40,584 nt of DNA from an uncultured Eubacterium sp. (GTDB lineage: Bacteria; Bacillota; Clostridia; Peptostreptococcales; Anaerovoracaceae), in assembly GCA_937900695.1 (NCBI GenBank), contig CALCFD010000024.1, forward strand, positions 1-40,584, written 5' to 3'. The notes under the pieces were generated by a model that saw nothing but the letters and a program-made list of their open reading frames with translations, had not been told where the DNA came from and did not search any database. How positions within the stretch are numbered: position 1 is the first letter of the stretch; each line of letters opens with the position of its first letter. The translations under genes and the position numbers were made by a program. Of this stretch, positions 1 through 7,225 are shown piece by piece.

Positions 1-52
1 GGCAGTTAAAAACTGTCTCGCTAATAAAGTCTAACTTTTTGGGGTCACCTCA
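1..52 (-). mobile_element. Terminal end of an IS3-family insertion sequence (partial)
   Basis: Read on the minus strand, the first 52 bases begin TGAGGTGACCCC and continue with AAAAAGTTAGAC. From memory this resembles the terminal inverted repeats of IS3-family elements (IS150-like group), which end in TG...CA. The element would run off the left edge of the window, with its end at base 52 and host DNA beyond. No transposase codons are visible in this short piece. The family call rests on recall of the end sequence only. Confidence 0.5.
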
Positions 53-89
53 ATAATTGCAAGTACTTCTATTTTTATATTATAAAATC

Positions 90-722
90 TTACTTAAAGG
101 AATAATCGTAAATGAAAAAACTCATGTTGGCATCTTGGTTATTAATAGTGAAGAAGTGATCCTTGCTGCAACGACGAGTTAAACCATTTGCATCGTAAAA
201 ACCGTAGTTGCAACTAGTATCTGTGAATAGGTAAAAGTTTTCAACATGTTCATTTTGCAAGTATTCCTTTGCTTGATTAAATAATGATTTACCAATACCA
301 TAACCTCGATATTTTTCATCTAGAGCAAAGAAGGCTATTTCACCTTGGTATTTTATATTGCACATATCTAGTAGTTCTTTATCAATACTATGAACACTAT
401 TAAATGGCATCATGGATTTTCTACCGCTTGATGTTGCGTAAATAGAAATTATTGAACAAATCTGTTTAATACGGTAGCTTATGCGAGACTTAGGCTGATT
501 ATTATTTTTAACCATAATAATACCAGCTACATTGCCGTCTATTTCAGCAACTTTAGTATAGTTCTGATTTGTAAGACAGCTATATAAAAAAACTTTTGAT
601 AGTTTTATAGCAGTTTTAGGATCTGCAAACTTATCATAATTCCAAGTTTTCCTAACAATATTCATCAATGTAGGGATATCATCTTTTTTTAATGGTCTAT
701 ATAGTACTTTATCTTTATTCAT
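90..722 (-). CDS. GNAT-family N-acetyltransferase under MerR control
   Basis: A GNAT-fold protein of about 210 residues, expected to move an acetyl group from acetyl-CoA to an amine; the substrate is unknown. The C-terminal half carries the acetyl-CoA-binding motif A (EKYRGYGIGKSLFNQAKEYL), followed by a strand with FYLFTDTSCNYGFYDANGL typical of the end of the fold. The start at 722 was chosen because AAAGGAG lies 9 bases upstream; an in-frame ATG at 767 lies inside the promoter. The gene is divergent from a MerR regulator, and a MerR-type promoter with a 19-bp spacer reads into it, so it is probably induced by a small molecule sensed by that regulator. A drug- or metabolite-modifying role is inference. 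Confidence 0.8.
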   Translation of the reverse strand: MNKDKVLYRPLKKDDIPTLMNIVRKTWNYDKFADPKTAIKLSKVFLYSCLTNQNYTKVAEIDGNVAGIIMVKNNNQPKSRISYRIKQICSIISIYATSSGRKSMMPFNSVHSIDKELLDMCNIKYQGEIAFFALDEKYRGYGIGKSLFNQAKEYLQNEHVENFYLFTDTSCNYGFYDANGLTRRCSKDHFFTINNQDANMSFFIYDYSFK

Positions 723-765
723 ATTTAAAAACTCCTTTATATTTTTTTTATTATGTTGTACAATC

Positions 766-796
766 ATAATAAAGTCTACAGTTACTGTAATGTCAA
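766..796 (-). promoter_or_regulatory. MerR-type promoter and operator for the acetyltransferase gene
   Basis: On the minus strand there is TTGACA (791-796), a spacer of exactly 19 bases (772-790) and TATTAT (766-771). The spacer contains the palindrome TACAGTTACTGTA (777-789). A consensus -35 and -10 held 19 bp apart around a dyad is the known architecture of MerR-family activated promoters, where the regulator twists the DNA to realign the two boxes. The start of transcription would fall near 758, about 35 bases before the start codon at 722. Confidence 0.8.
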
Positions 797-810
797 TAAG
801 GAATTTAAAA

Positions 811-1623
811 ATGAATGAAAAAAGTATATTATTAACTGCAAATGAGTTTGCAAAACTTCACAATGTAAATAAAAGAACACTTCATTATTACGATGAAATA
901 GGGCTATTTTCACCTGCTCATAAGGGAGAAAATAACTACAGATATTACGATTATATACAAAGCATGGACTTTGAATATATAAGGATGTTAAAAGATTTAA
1001 ATATGAGTTTAGGTGAAATTAAAGCATATATAGATAATCCTAATAGCGAAAAGTTTATGAGTATAGCTGAGGTTAAAATAAAAGAAATAGAAGAGCAAAT
1101 TAAAAGACTTACAGAAGTAAAAGAAATACTTAGTAAAAAGATGGAAGATATAAAACTTTGTAATAAAATAAAAGATGGACATATACAAATTATTTATTGC
1201 CAAGAAGAAAAACTCATGACGACACCATTTGATTTTAATGGAGATAACTTTAAAACTATGTTAGAACATATAAAAGATACCTGGAGTAGCGAGCAGTATA
1301 GCAAAGGTATAGGAAGTTATATAAGTGCAGATAAGGTTATAGATTTGGAGCTAGACTACTACGATGGGCTATTTATTCCAGCAGATAATAATTTGGATGC
1401 TACAGATAAAGAAACCTTAGTAAAACCGGCAGGAGAATATTTGTGCGGGTATTGCATCGGTAGCTGGGATAAGCTTATATACCTTTACGAAAAAATGGTA
1501 AAATATGCAGAAAAAAATAAATACAAGTTAGTTGGCTACGCCTATGAGAATGGCCTTAATGATTTTGCAGTCAAAGACAAAGATGAATATGTCACACGAG
1601 TCATGATAAAAATTGAAAAATAA
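811..1623 (+). CDS. MerR-family regulator with GyrI-like effector domain
   Basis: A transcription regulator of about 270 residues. The N-terminal winged helix-turn-helix of the MerR family is clear (FAKLHNVNKRTLHYYDEIGL, then a YRYYDY segment), followed by a dimerising coiled coil rich in K and E (about residues 85-115) and a C-terminal GyrI/BmrR-like small-molecule-binding domain. The start at 811 has AAGGA 8 bases upstream; the earlier in-frame ATG at 790 overlaps the operator and has no ribosome binding site. The gene diverges from the acetyltransferase at 90-722, and the operator lies in its 5' leader, so autoregulation is likely. The effector is unknown; BmrR/TipA-type relatives bind lipophilic or cationic drugs. 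Confidence 0.88.
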   Translation: MNEKSILLTANEFAKLHNVNKRTLHYYDEIGLFSPAHKGENNYRYYDYIQSMDFEYIRMLKDLNMSLGEIKAYIDNPNSEKFMSIAEVKIKEIEEQIKRLTEVKEILSKKMEDIKLCNKIKDGHIQIIYCQEEKLMTTPFDFNGDNFKTMLEHIKDTWSSEQYSKGIGSYISADKVIDLELDYYDGLFIPADNNLDATDKETLVKPAGEYLCGYCIGSWDKLIYLYEKMVKYAEKNKYKLVGYAYENGLNDFAVKDKDEYVTRVMIKIEK

Positions 1624-1641
1624 ACGGATATGTGGTAAAAT
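1613..1641 (+). promoter_or_regulatory. Probable sigma-A promoter of pyrE
   Basis: TTGAAA (1613-1618), a 17-base spacer and TAAAAT (1636-1641) straddle the stop codon of the MerR gene. It would give pyrE its own transcript, separate from the regulator, with a leader of about 40 bases. Confidence 0.6.
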
Positions 1642-1687
1642 TCTTAAGAATGATTTTGATAATAACAATTGTAAATGGAGGATAGAT

Positions 1688-2365
1688 ATGGAAGGCTATA
1701 AAAAAGAGTTTATAGAATTTATGGTAAAAAGTGAAGTTCTAAAGTTTGGTGAATTCACATTAAAAAGCGGTAGAAAATCACCATTTTTTATGAATGCAGG
1801 TGCATATGTTACAGGTATGCAGTTAAGAAAACTAGGTGAATACTACGCAAAAGCTATTGAAGCAAACTTCGGTCTAGACTTCGACGTACTGTTTGGACCA
1901 GCCTACAAGGGCATTCCGCTAGCAGTAGCTACATGTATGGCTATCTCTGAATTATACGGAAAGGAAATCAAATACTGTGCAAACCGTAAGGAAGTTAAGG
2001 ACCACGGCGATACAGGTATTTTACTTGGCACAGACTTAAAGGATGGCGACAGAGTAGTTATGATTGAGGATGTTACAACTTCAGGAAAATCAATTGAAGA
2101 AACTCATCCTATCATCATGTCTCAAGCAAATGTTGAAGTTAAGGGACTTATGGTCTCACTAAACCGTAATGAATATGGAAAATCTCACGAAACAACAGCT
2201 TTAGAAGAAGTAAGCAAACTATACGGCTTCCCAACAGCTGCAATCGTTTCAATGCCAGAAGTTATGGAATATCTATACAACAACCCTATTGATGGCAAAG
2301 TTGTTATCGACGATGAAATCAAGGGTAAGCTTTTAGATTACTACAAGGAATACGGTGTAAAATAA
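1688..2365 (+). CDS. pyrE: Orotate phosphoribosyltransferase
   Basis: Joins orotate to PRPP to form orotidine 5'-monophosphate in de novo pyrimidine synthesis; cytoplasmic. The protein has 225 residues, normal for the family. The phosphoribosyltransferase signature VVMIEDVTTSGKS lies near residues 124-136, and an upstream FGPAYKGIPLA loop fits the OPRTase fold. The start at 1688 follows GGAGG at the usual distance; an earlier in-frame ATG at 1613 lies within the preceding gene. No other pyr gene is nearby, so it stands apart from the rest of the pathway. The sortase gene begins two bases after its stop, which suggests cotranscription. Confidence 0.93.
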   Translation: MEGYKKEFIEFMVKSEVLKFGEFTLKSGRKSPFFMNAGAYVTGMQLRKLGEYYAKAIEANFGLDFDVLFGPAYKGIPLAVATCMAISELYGKEIKYCANRKEVKDHGDTGILLGTDLKDGDRVVMIEDVTTSGKSIEETHPIIMSQANVEVKGLMVSLNRNEYGKSHETTALEEVSKLYGFPTAAIVSMPEVMEYLYNNPIDGKVVIDDEIKGKLLDYYKEYGVK

Positions 2366-2367
2366 AT

Positions 2368-3069
2368 ATGAAAAATGTGATAAGAAGGATTCTTCTTGTA
2401 ATTTGTATTGTTGTATTTTTAGCTTCAGGATTTAAGCTTGGTAGCTATTTTTACAAGAATTATCGGGAGGAAAAAGAATTTAAAGCTTTGAAAATAGAAT
2501 TTTCTATGGAAGATCTTTATAAGCAGAATAAGGATTTTTATGGTTGGCTATATGTAAAAGATACAAATATAAACTATCCTGTTATGTACACGCCTAAGTC
2601 ACCGGAATTTTATTTGAGAAAGGGATTTGATAAAGAATATAGTTTAAATGGAACGCCTTTTATAGACGGATATACCAATTTAGCTAATTCAAAAAATATG
2701 ATTATTTATGGTCATCACATCAAGAGCGGAGCTATGTTTCAAAACTTGGTTAAATACGACGATGATGGTTACTATGAAAAACATAAGGATATTACTTTAG
2801 ATACTGTAAAGTATGGCAAGAAAAAGTTTAAGGTGTTTGCTTTTGGTAAAACTGATGCCTTAGCAAAGGGATTTAATGTTTATGATTATGATTATGTAAA
2901 TGTTTCTACTGAAGGGAGATATAATGAGTATGTGCGAGGTCTTAAAAATTTAACGGCTATCGACACAGGGATCACTCCAAAATTTGGTCAGCAAATTATT
3001 ACATTGTCAACTTGTGCATATCATACTGAAGAGGGTAGATATGTAGTTGCAGCAGTTGAGGTGAATTAG
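2368..3069 (+). CDS. srtB: Class B sortase
   Basis: A membrane-anchored transpeptidase that cuts a sorting signal and links surface proteins to the cell wall. It has 233 residues. A single N-terminal membrane segment (about residues 6-27) precedes the sortase domain. The catalytic residues are visible: His in YGHH (116 or 117), Cys216 in TLSTC, and Arg224 in EEGRYVV. The spacing and the TLSTC motif fit class B rather than class A. It starts two bases after the pyrE stop with no convincing ribosome binding site, so translational coupling to pyrE is likely. No sortase substrate or NEAT-domain gene is visible in the window. Confidence 0.88.
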   Translation: MKNVIRRILLVICIVVFLASGFKLGSYFYKNYREEKEFKALKIEFSMEDLYKQNKDFYGWLYVKDTNINYPVMYTPKSPEFYLRKGFDKEYSLNGTPFIDGYTNLANSKNMIIYGHHIKSGAMFQNLVKYDDDGYYEKHKDITLDTVKYGKKKFKVFAFGKTDALAKGFNVYDYDYVNVSTEGRYNEYVRGLKNLTAIDTGITPKFGQQIITLSTCAYHTEEGRYVVAAVEVN

Positions 3070-3087
3070 TTAAAGGAGGGATTGATT

Positions 3088-3831
3088 ATGCCAAATCCTA
3101 TAGCTTTTTCGCTATTTGGTATAGATGTTAGATGGTATGGCATACTTATTGCCACAGGAATGATTTTAGCTGTTGTAATTTCCATGGCTAGGGCGCCAAG
3201 ACACGGTATAGGCAAAGAAGACCTTTTAGATGTAATCTTAGTTGCCGTTCCTAGTGGAGTAATTGGTGCAAGGCTTTATTATGTGGCCTTTAGCTGGGAT
3301 TATTACGGTGCAAATCCATCAGAAATTTTGAATTTTAGAGGCGGGGGGCTGGCCATTCACGGCGGCTTAATTTTCGGAATGTTAGCTGCGTGGCTTGTTT
3401 GCAGGCGTAAGAATATAAATATTTTAAACGGGTTAGACTTGGCTATTCCTTCGATTGCCTTGGCTCAGAGCATAGGAAGGTGGGGCAATTATTTTAATGG
3501 CGAGGCTCACGGCGGCCCTACGGATTTGCCATGGGCGATTGTCGTTGACGGCGTTAAGGTCCATCCTACATTTTTGTATGAATCTTTGTGGTGCTTAATG
3601 CTTTTTGTGGTGCTGCTTATTTTAGATAATAAGCCTCATTTTGAAGGAAAGATATTTTGCCTCTACGGGATTTTATACAGCGCAGAAAGGTTTTTTGTTG
3701 AAGGCTTAAGAACAGATAGCCTTATGATTGGACCATTTAAGCAGGCGCAGGTTTTTAGTTTAACAGTTATATTGGTAAGTGCAGGATTGTATATCTATTT
3801 AAATAGGAGAAAATCCGAGAAAAACTTATAA
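3088..3831 (+). CDS. lgt: Prolipoprotein diacylglyceryl transferase
   Basis: Transfers diacylglycerol from phosphatidylglycerol to the lipobox cysteine of prolipoproteins; an integral membrane enzyme. The 247-residue protein has several membrane segments and family motifs: RWYGI near the N-terminus, GGLAIHGG, and the signature SIGRWGNYFNGEAHGG. The start at 3088 is set by AAAGGAGGG ending 7 bases upstream; a TTG at 3082 is too close to it. It follows the sortase with a short gap and is probably cotranscribed. A strong terminator lies 80 bases downstream. Confidence 0.95.
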   Translation: MPNPIAFSLFGIDVRWYGILIATGMILAVVISMARAPRHGIGKEDLLDVILVAVPSGVIGARLYYVAFSWDYYGANPSEILNFRGGGLAIHGGLIFGMLAAWLVCRRKNINILNGLDLAIPSIALAQSIGRWGNYFNGEAHGGPTDLPWAIVVDGVKVHPTFLYESLWCLMLFVVLLILDNKPHFEGKIFCLYGILYSAERFFVEGLRTDSLMIGPFKQAQVFSLTVILVSAGLYIYLNRRKSEKNL

Positions 3832-3910
3832 ACTGATAGGTATTAGCCATAACATACGAAAGGGTATTTTTCTATACCACATAAAAAATTATAACGCCCG
3901 ATTAAGTAAA

Positions 3911-3945
3911 ATGATGAAGTGATAGAAATTCACTTCATCATTTTT
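3911..3945. terminator. Bidirectional intrinsic terminator
   Basis: A perfect 12-bp stem, ATGATGAAGTGA (3911-3922) paired with TCACTTCATCAT (3930-3941), has a 7-base loop, A residues on the left and T residues on the right. It sits between the convergent lgt and Crp/Fnr genes and can end transcripts from both sides. Its T run overlaps the stop codon of the minus-strand gene at 3944. Confidence 0.9.
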
Positions 3946-4609
3946 ATTTCGTTAGTAATTCAAAATGATTTCTCTTCGTTTTTAATAATCCTTCTTTTTG
4001 TAGTTTGGAAAGTTCTACAGACATTGCGGCCCTTTCTACACACAGAAAGTCAGCAAGCTGTTGGCGATCAAAGGGAATATCAAATGATAAAGTAGATTGT
4101 CTAATTGACTCTGAGGATAAATATGAAAGTAGCTTTTCTCTTGTAGTTCGCTTACTAACATGGGTGATTTTATCATTAAAAATCAAGAGCTTATTTGCAA
4201 GTACACCTACTAGGTTGCGTATTAGCTTTTGGTGATGATCACATACATTTGAGCAAGAGTTTAGTAAACGCTTCATATTCAAAAACAATATTTCACAATC
4301 CTTTTCTGCTATAACACTGATGTTTAAGACAGCTCCTGGATTAGCAGCGTAGGCTTCTCCAAAAAAATCTCCGACAAAACATTTTGATAATATATTTCTG
4401 TGTCCCCAAAGATCCTCTTGAATAATCAGTGTTGAACCAGTTAGCACAAGCCCCATTACTTCTGTCGAATCGCCTTCTCTAAAAATATAGGAACCAGAAG
4501 AATGAGATAATTTAATTGCATTTACACAATGTAGGATGGACAGAATCTCAGTGTCGCTTAGTCCCATGAAAAAGGGACAATTTTTTAATACACGCAAATA
4601 TTTTTTCAA
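3944..4609 (-). CDS. Crp/Fnr-family transcription regulator
   Basis: A regulator of about 221 residues with an N-terminal cyclic-nucleotide-binding-like domain (FREGDSTEVMGLVLTGS, then DFFGEAYAANPG) and a C-terminal Crp-type helix-turn-helix (DRQQLADFLCVERAAMSVEL). No Fnr-like cysteine cluster is seen at the N-terminus, so direct Fe-S sensing is not obvious. The start is probably TTG at 4609, which has an ideal GGAGGTGA 5-8 bases upstream; ATGs at 4624 and 4636 are in frame but lack a ribosome binding site and lie in a palindrome. It diverges from a ferredoxin-like gene. In Clostridia such pairs often sit near hcp and respond to nitrosative stress, but no hcp is present here. Confidence 0.85.
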   Translation of the reverse strand: MKKYLRVLKNCPFFMGLSDTEILSILHCVNAIKLSHSSGSYIFREGDSTEVMGLVLTGSTLIIQEDLWGHRNILSKCFVGDFFGEAYAANPGAVLNISVIAEKDCEILFLNMKRLLNSCSNVCDHHQKLIRNLVGVLANKLLIFNDKITHVSKRTTREKLLSYLSSESIRQSTLSFDIPFDRQQLADFLCVERAAMSVELSKLQKEGLLKTKRNHFELLTK

Positions 4610-4622
4610 AAAAGTCACCTCC

Positions 4623-4640
4623 ATGTTTGAAATCAAACAT
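4623..4640. promoter_or_regulatory. Palindromic operator in the leader of the Crp/Fnr gene
   Basis: ATGTTTGA, two central bases and TCAAACAT form an 8+2+8 palindrome between the promoter at 4654-4683 and the TTG start at 4609. The size and symmetry suit a homodimeric Crp/Fnr regulator, so autoregulation is likely. It also argues against the in-frame ATGs inside it being the real start. Confidence 0.55.
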
Positions 4641-4653
4641 ATTTATTGTAATT

Positions 4654-4683
4654 ATTATACTATGATAACATCATAAAAGTAAA
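4654..4683 (-). promoter_or_regulatory. Promoter of the Crp/Fnr gene with a second palindrome
   Basis: On the minus strand there is TTTACT (4678-4683), an 18-base spacer and TATAAT (4654-4659). The spacer holds ATGATAACATCAT (4662-4674), a 5+3+5 palindrome distinct from the one at 4623-4640. It may be a second operator governing one or both divergent genes. I could not fix a clear promoter for the plus-strand ferredoxin gene. Confidence 0.5.
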
Positions 4684-4709
4684 GATTATTACATGTGAGG
4701 AGGAAAAAT

Positions 4710-5432
4710 ATGATTAGAAAGATTATTCATATAGATGAAGGAAAATGTAACGGTTGCGGTATTTGTGCTGATGCTTGTCATGAAGGTGCAATAGATATTG
4801 TAGATGGAAAGGCAAAGCTTATGAGAGAACATTTCTGTGATGGACTTGGTGATTGTCTTCCAGCTTGTCCGACTGGTGCAATTACTTTTGAAGAAAGAGA
4901 GGCAGCAGAATATGATGAAAAAGCGGTGAAGGAAGCTCAGAAGAAAAAGAAACTTCAAGAAAAGGTGAAGCATATGCATGAGATGGGCTGCCCTGGTTCT
5001 AAAATACATATAATGAATCATAATGAGGATACTCCAACAAATGCAAAGATGTCTGATTTGACATCACAACTTTGTAATTGGCCAGTTCAGATTAAGTTAG
5101 CACCATTTAATGCGTCTTATTTTGATGGTGCGAAGTTGTTGATTGCGGCAGATTGTACAGCATATGCCTATGCTAACTTCCATCAGGAATTTATTTGTGG
5201 AAAAGTAACATTGGTTGGATGTCCGAAACTGGATGCGGTGGAGTACAGTGAAAAATTAACACAGATCATTGCCAATAATGATATTCAATCTTTGACGATT
5301 GTAAGAATGGAAGTACCTTGCTGCGGAGGAATTGAGATGGCAGCAAAGAAAGCCATTCAGCAAAGTGGAAAGTTTATTCCATGGCAGATTGTTACAATTG
5401 GAATCGATGGAACAATAATAGAGAAGAAATGA
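4710..5432 (+). CDS. 4Fe-4S ferredoxin-domain protein with Cys-rich C-terminal domain
   Basis: A 240-residue electron-transfer type protein. The N-terminus is ferredoxin-like: CNGCGICADAC (residues 13-23) is a complete 4Fe-4S motif, followed by CDGLGDCLPACP, a variant second motif. A charged linker precedes a C-terminal domain with conserved-looking cysteines (DCTAY, GCPKLD, and PCCGG). The exact role is unknown to me; family members sit beside Crp/Fnr regulators and hybrid cluster protein genes in Clostridia and may donate electrons. The start at 4710 follows GAGGAGG by 6 bases; a GTG at 4695 overlaps that site. It is divergent from the Crp/Fnr gene and probably its target. Confidence 0.82.
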   Translation: MIRKIIHIDEGKCNGCGICADACHEGAIDIVDGKAKLMREHFCDGLGDCLPACPTGAITFEEREAAEYDEKAVKEAQKKKKLQEKVKHMHEMGCPGSKIHIMNHNEDTPTNAKMSDLTSQLCNWPVQIKLAPFNASYFDGAKLLIAADCTAYAYANFHQEFICGKVTLVGCPKLDAVEYSEKLTQIIANNDIQSLTIVRMEVPCCGGIEMAAKKAIQQSGKFIPWQIVTIGIDGTIIEKK

Positions 5433-5583
5433 TAAAACTTCATGAAAACAAATTAAGAAATATATCTTTAATATAAATTCTCAAAAAGGCGTAAATTATG
5501 GAATAAATACTCATTATAACAAAGGATGATGCTTTTCGTTAAACTTAAACAGGACAAAAAATAAACAACAAAATGCTATAGTC

Positions 5584-5607
5584 GGATCACCTAAGGTGGT
5601 CCTTTTT
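5584..5607 (+). terminator. Intrinsic terminator
   Basis: GGATCACC (5584-5591), loop TAA and GGTGGTCC (5595-5602), with one G-T pair, are followed by TTTTT. It lies about 150 bases past the ferredoxin-like gene and is the nearest terminator for it. Confidence 0.75.
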
Positions 5608-5700
5608 ATTCATTTATTTACATTCTTTCTGTTACAGCTATCATTACTGACTCAAATGTTTTACGATTTAAGAGATAGAAGTTAAGATTGAAATTGAATA

Positions 5701-5729
5701 TTCACAAAGGCAAATTGGTATGATATAAT
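5701..5729 (+). promoter_or_regulatory. Probable promoter upstream of ychF
   Basis: TTCACA (5701-5706), a 17-base spacer and TATAAT (5724-5729). It would drive ychF through a leader of about 250 bases, or it once served the degenerate frame at 5729-5938. Confidence 0.6.
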
Positions 5730-5938
5730 ATAAGGCACTGTATTATAGCTTCTTTGAAAGGAGTCATAATACTGAAAAAGATTTAAAATGCAAAGAAATC
5801 AAAGGATATTGTATATCTGCGATTGAGCAAGGATTGCATTATATAATATGCATTAACATTAACAGAAGAAAAGAAATTGATTTAGTAGCAAAAGCAATCA
5901 TGGCAATACGATGGCCCACTAAATGGCCCACCTATTAA
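5729..5938 (+). pseudogene. Degenerate short reading frame, unrecognised
   Basis: An open frame of about 69 codons without ATG or GTG near its beginning. It encodes a segment reading KCKEIKGYCISAIEQGLHY and ends in RWPTKWPTY. A ribosome binding site (AAAGGAG, near 5756) and a promoter lie before it, but no start codon follows in frame. I do not recognise the product. It may be the relic of a small gene that lost its start, or chance. Confidence 0.3.
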
Positions 5939-5984
5939 AATATGCGTGCTGAAATCAAAGGATTTATAGGAGGAAATAGAAGAA

Positions 5985-7079
5985 ATGAAACTAGGTATCG
6001 TTGGATTACCAAACGTTGGAAAAAGTACATTGTTTAATGCAATTACTAAAGCGGGGGCTGAATCAGCCAATTATCCTTTTTGTACAATAGAGCCAAATGT
6101 TGGCGTAGTAGCAGTTCCAGATGAAAGACTAGATATTTTATGCAAAATGTATAACTCAAGAAAAGTTGTACCAACTGCAATTGAATTTTACGATATTGCA
6201 GGTCTAGTAAAGGGAGCTTCAAGAGGTGAAGGTCTTGGAAATAAGTTCTTAGGCCATATTAGAGAAGTAGAAGCTATCGTTCACGTAGTTAGATGCTTTG
6301 AAGATCCTAATGTTGTTCACGTTGATGGTAAAGTTAATCCTTTAAATGATGTTGAAACTATCAACATGGAGTTAATTTTCTCAGACATGGAACTTTTAGA
6401 AAGAAGAATTCAGAAAACCACTAAGAACTTAAAAGGAGACAAGTCTCTTCAGAAGGAACTTGACCTACTAAAGAGAGTTTATGAATTCCTTGAAAGCGGC
6501 AAATCTGCTAGAGCTATGGACTTAGATGAAGATGATGTGGCATACGTAAAATCATTGGATTTATTATCATTTAAGCCAGTTATTTATGCTGCAAATGTTT
6601 CAGAAGAGGAAGCTGGTAGCAAAGAAGAAAATGATATGGTTAAAGCGGTAAGAGAATTTGCTGCAACTGAAGGTTCAGATGTTATAGTTATCTGCGCTAA
6701 AATTGAAGAAGAAATTTCACAGCTTGATGACGAAGAAAAGGCTATGTTCCTTGAAGAATTAGGTATTGAAGAATCAGGTTTAGATAAATTAGTTAAGGCT
6801 TCATACCACTTACTAAACCTAATTTCTTATTTAACTGCAGGTGAGCAGGAAGTAAGAGCATGGACTATTATTAATGGAACAAAAGCTCCACAGGCGGCTG
6901 GAAAAATCCATTCAGATTTTGAAAGAGGGTTTATCAGAGCTGAAACTATCGCTTATGATAAGCTAATCGAATGCGGCGGAAACCTTGCTACTGCTAAGGA
7001 AAAAGGTCTAGTTAGAGCTGAAGGTAAGGATTATGTCGTTAAAGATGGCGATGTTATGAATTTCCTATTTAATGTTTAA
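5985..7079 (+). CDS. ychF: Ribosome-binding ATPase YchF (Obg-like)
   Basis: A 364-residue P-loop ATPase of the Obg/OLA1 group that binds the ribosome and is linked to translation and stress control. The G1 loop GLPNVGKST lies at residues 7-15; the G3-like segment DIAGLVKGASRGEGLGNKFL is characteristic of YchF. The C-terminus has the TGS-like domain (EVRAWTIINGTKAPQAAG, then DFERGFIRAE). The length is normal. The start follows GGAGG with an 11-base spacing. It is a single-gene unit ending in a strong terminator, with the prophage remnant directly beyond. Confidence 0.96.
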   Translation: MKLGIVGLPNVGKSTLFNAITKAGAESANYPFCTIEPNVGVVAVPDERLDILCKMYNSRKVVPTAIEFYDIAGLVKGASRGEGLGNKFLGHIREVEAIVHVVRCFEDPNVVHVDGKVNPLNDVETINMELIFSDMELLERRIQKTTKNLKGDKSLQKELDLLKRVYEFLESGKSARAMDLDEDDVAYVKSLDLLSFKPVIYAANVSEEEAGSKEENDMVKAVREFAATEGSDVIVICAKIEEEISQLDDEEKAMFLEELGIEESGLDKLVKASYHLLNLISYLTAGEQEVRAWTIINGTKAPQAAGKIHSDFERGFIRAETIAYDKLIECGGNLATAKEKGLVRAEGKDYVVKDGDVMNFLFNV

Positions 7080-7096
7080 TAATCAGTAGAAGTATT

Positions 7097-7144
7097 AAAA
7101 CCACTTACTCCCATTGAAATTGATGGGTTTGAGTGGTTTTTGTT
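7097..7144 (+). terminator. Intrinsic terminator of ychF
   Basis: AAAACCACT (7097-7105) pairs with AGTGGTTTT (7132-7140), with an inner CCCAT/ATGGG stem (7110-7114 and 7123-7127) and a T-rich tail. Confidence 0.85.
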
Positions 7145-7177
7145 TGTTGCTAGGTATGTTAGGATTTTCCCTATTAT

Positions 7178-7223
7178 TTGCACCATTTCCGTTTTAATTT
7201 CACCACATTTGCACCACTGGTGC
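7178..7223. repeat. Short repeats next to the integrase relic
   Basis: ATTTGCACCA occurs at 7178-7187 and again at 7207-7216, and CACCACTGGTG (7213-7223) is an inverted copy of the core. They lie just beyond the 3' end of the integrase relic. Arm-type binding sites of tyrosine recombinases commonly sit near attachment sites, so this may be the old attachment region. Confidence 0.4.
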
Positions 7224-7225
7224 AG

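Larger units (their letters stand above)
5433..5984. other. Long intergenic region without an intact gene
   Basis: About 550 bases between the ferredoxin-like gene and ychF. It holds a terminator at 5584-5607, a promoter at 5701-5729 and a reading frame without a start codon at 5729-5938. Nothing recognisable was seen in 5433-5580. The repeat ATGGCCCACTAAATGGCCCA lies near 5911-5930. Confidence 0.7.

Noticed and set aside
4689..5021. A 110-codon open frame on the minus strand
   Set aside because: Antisense to the ferredoxin-like gene, which has clear 4Fe-4S motifs.
5905..5984. CRISPR-like repeat from the duplicated ATGGCCCA motif
   Set aside because: Only two short copies with no regular spacers; no cas gene in the window.
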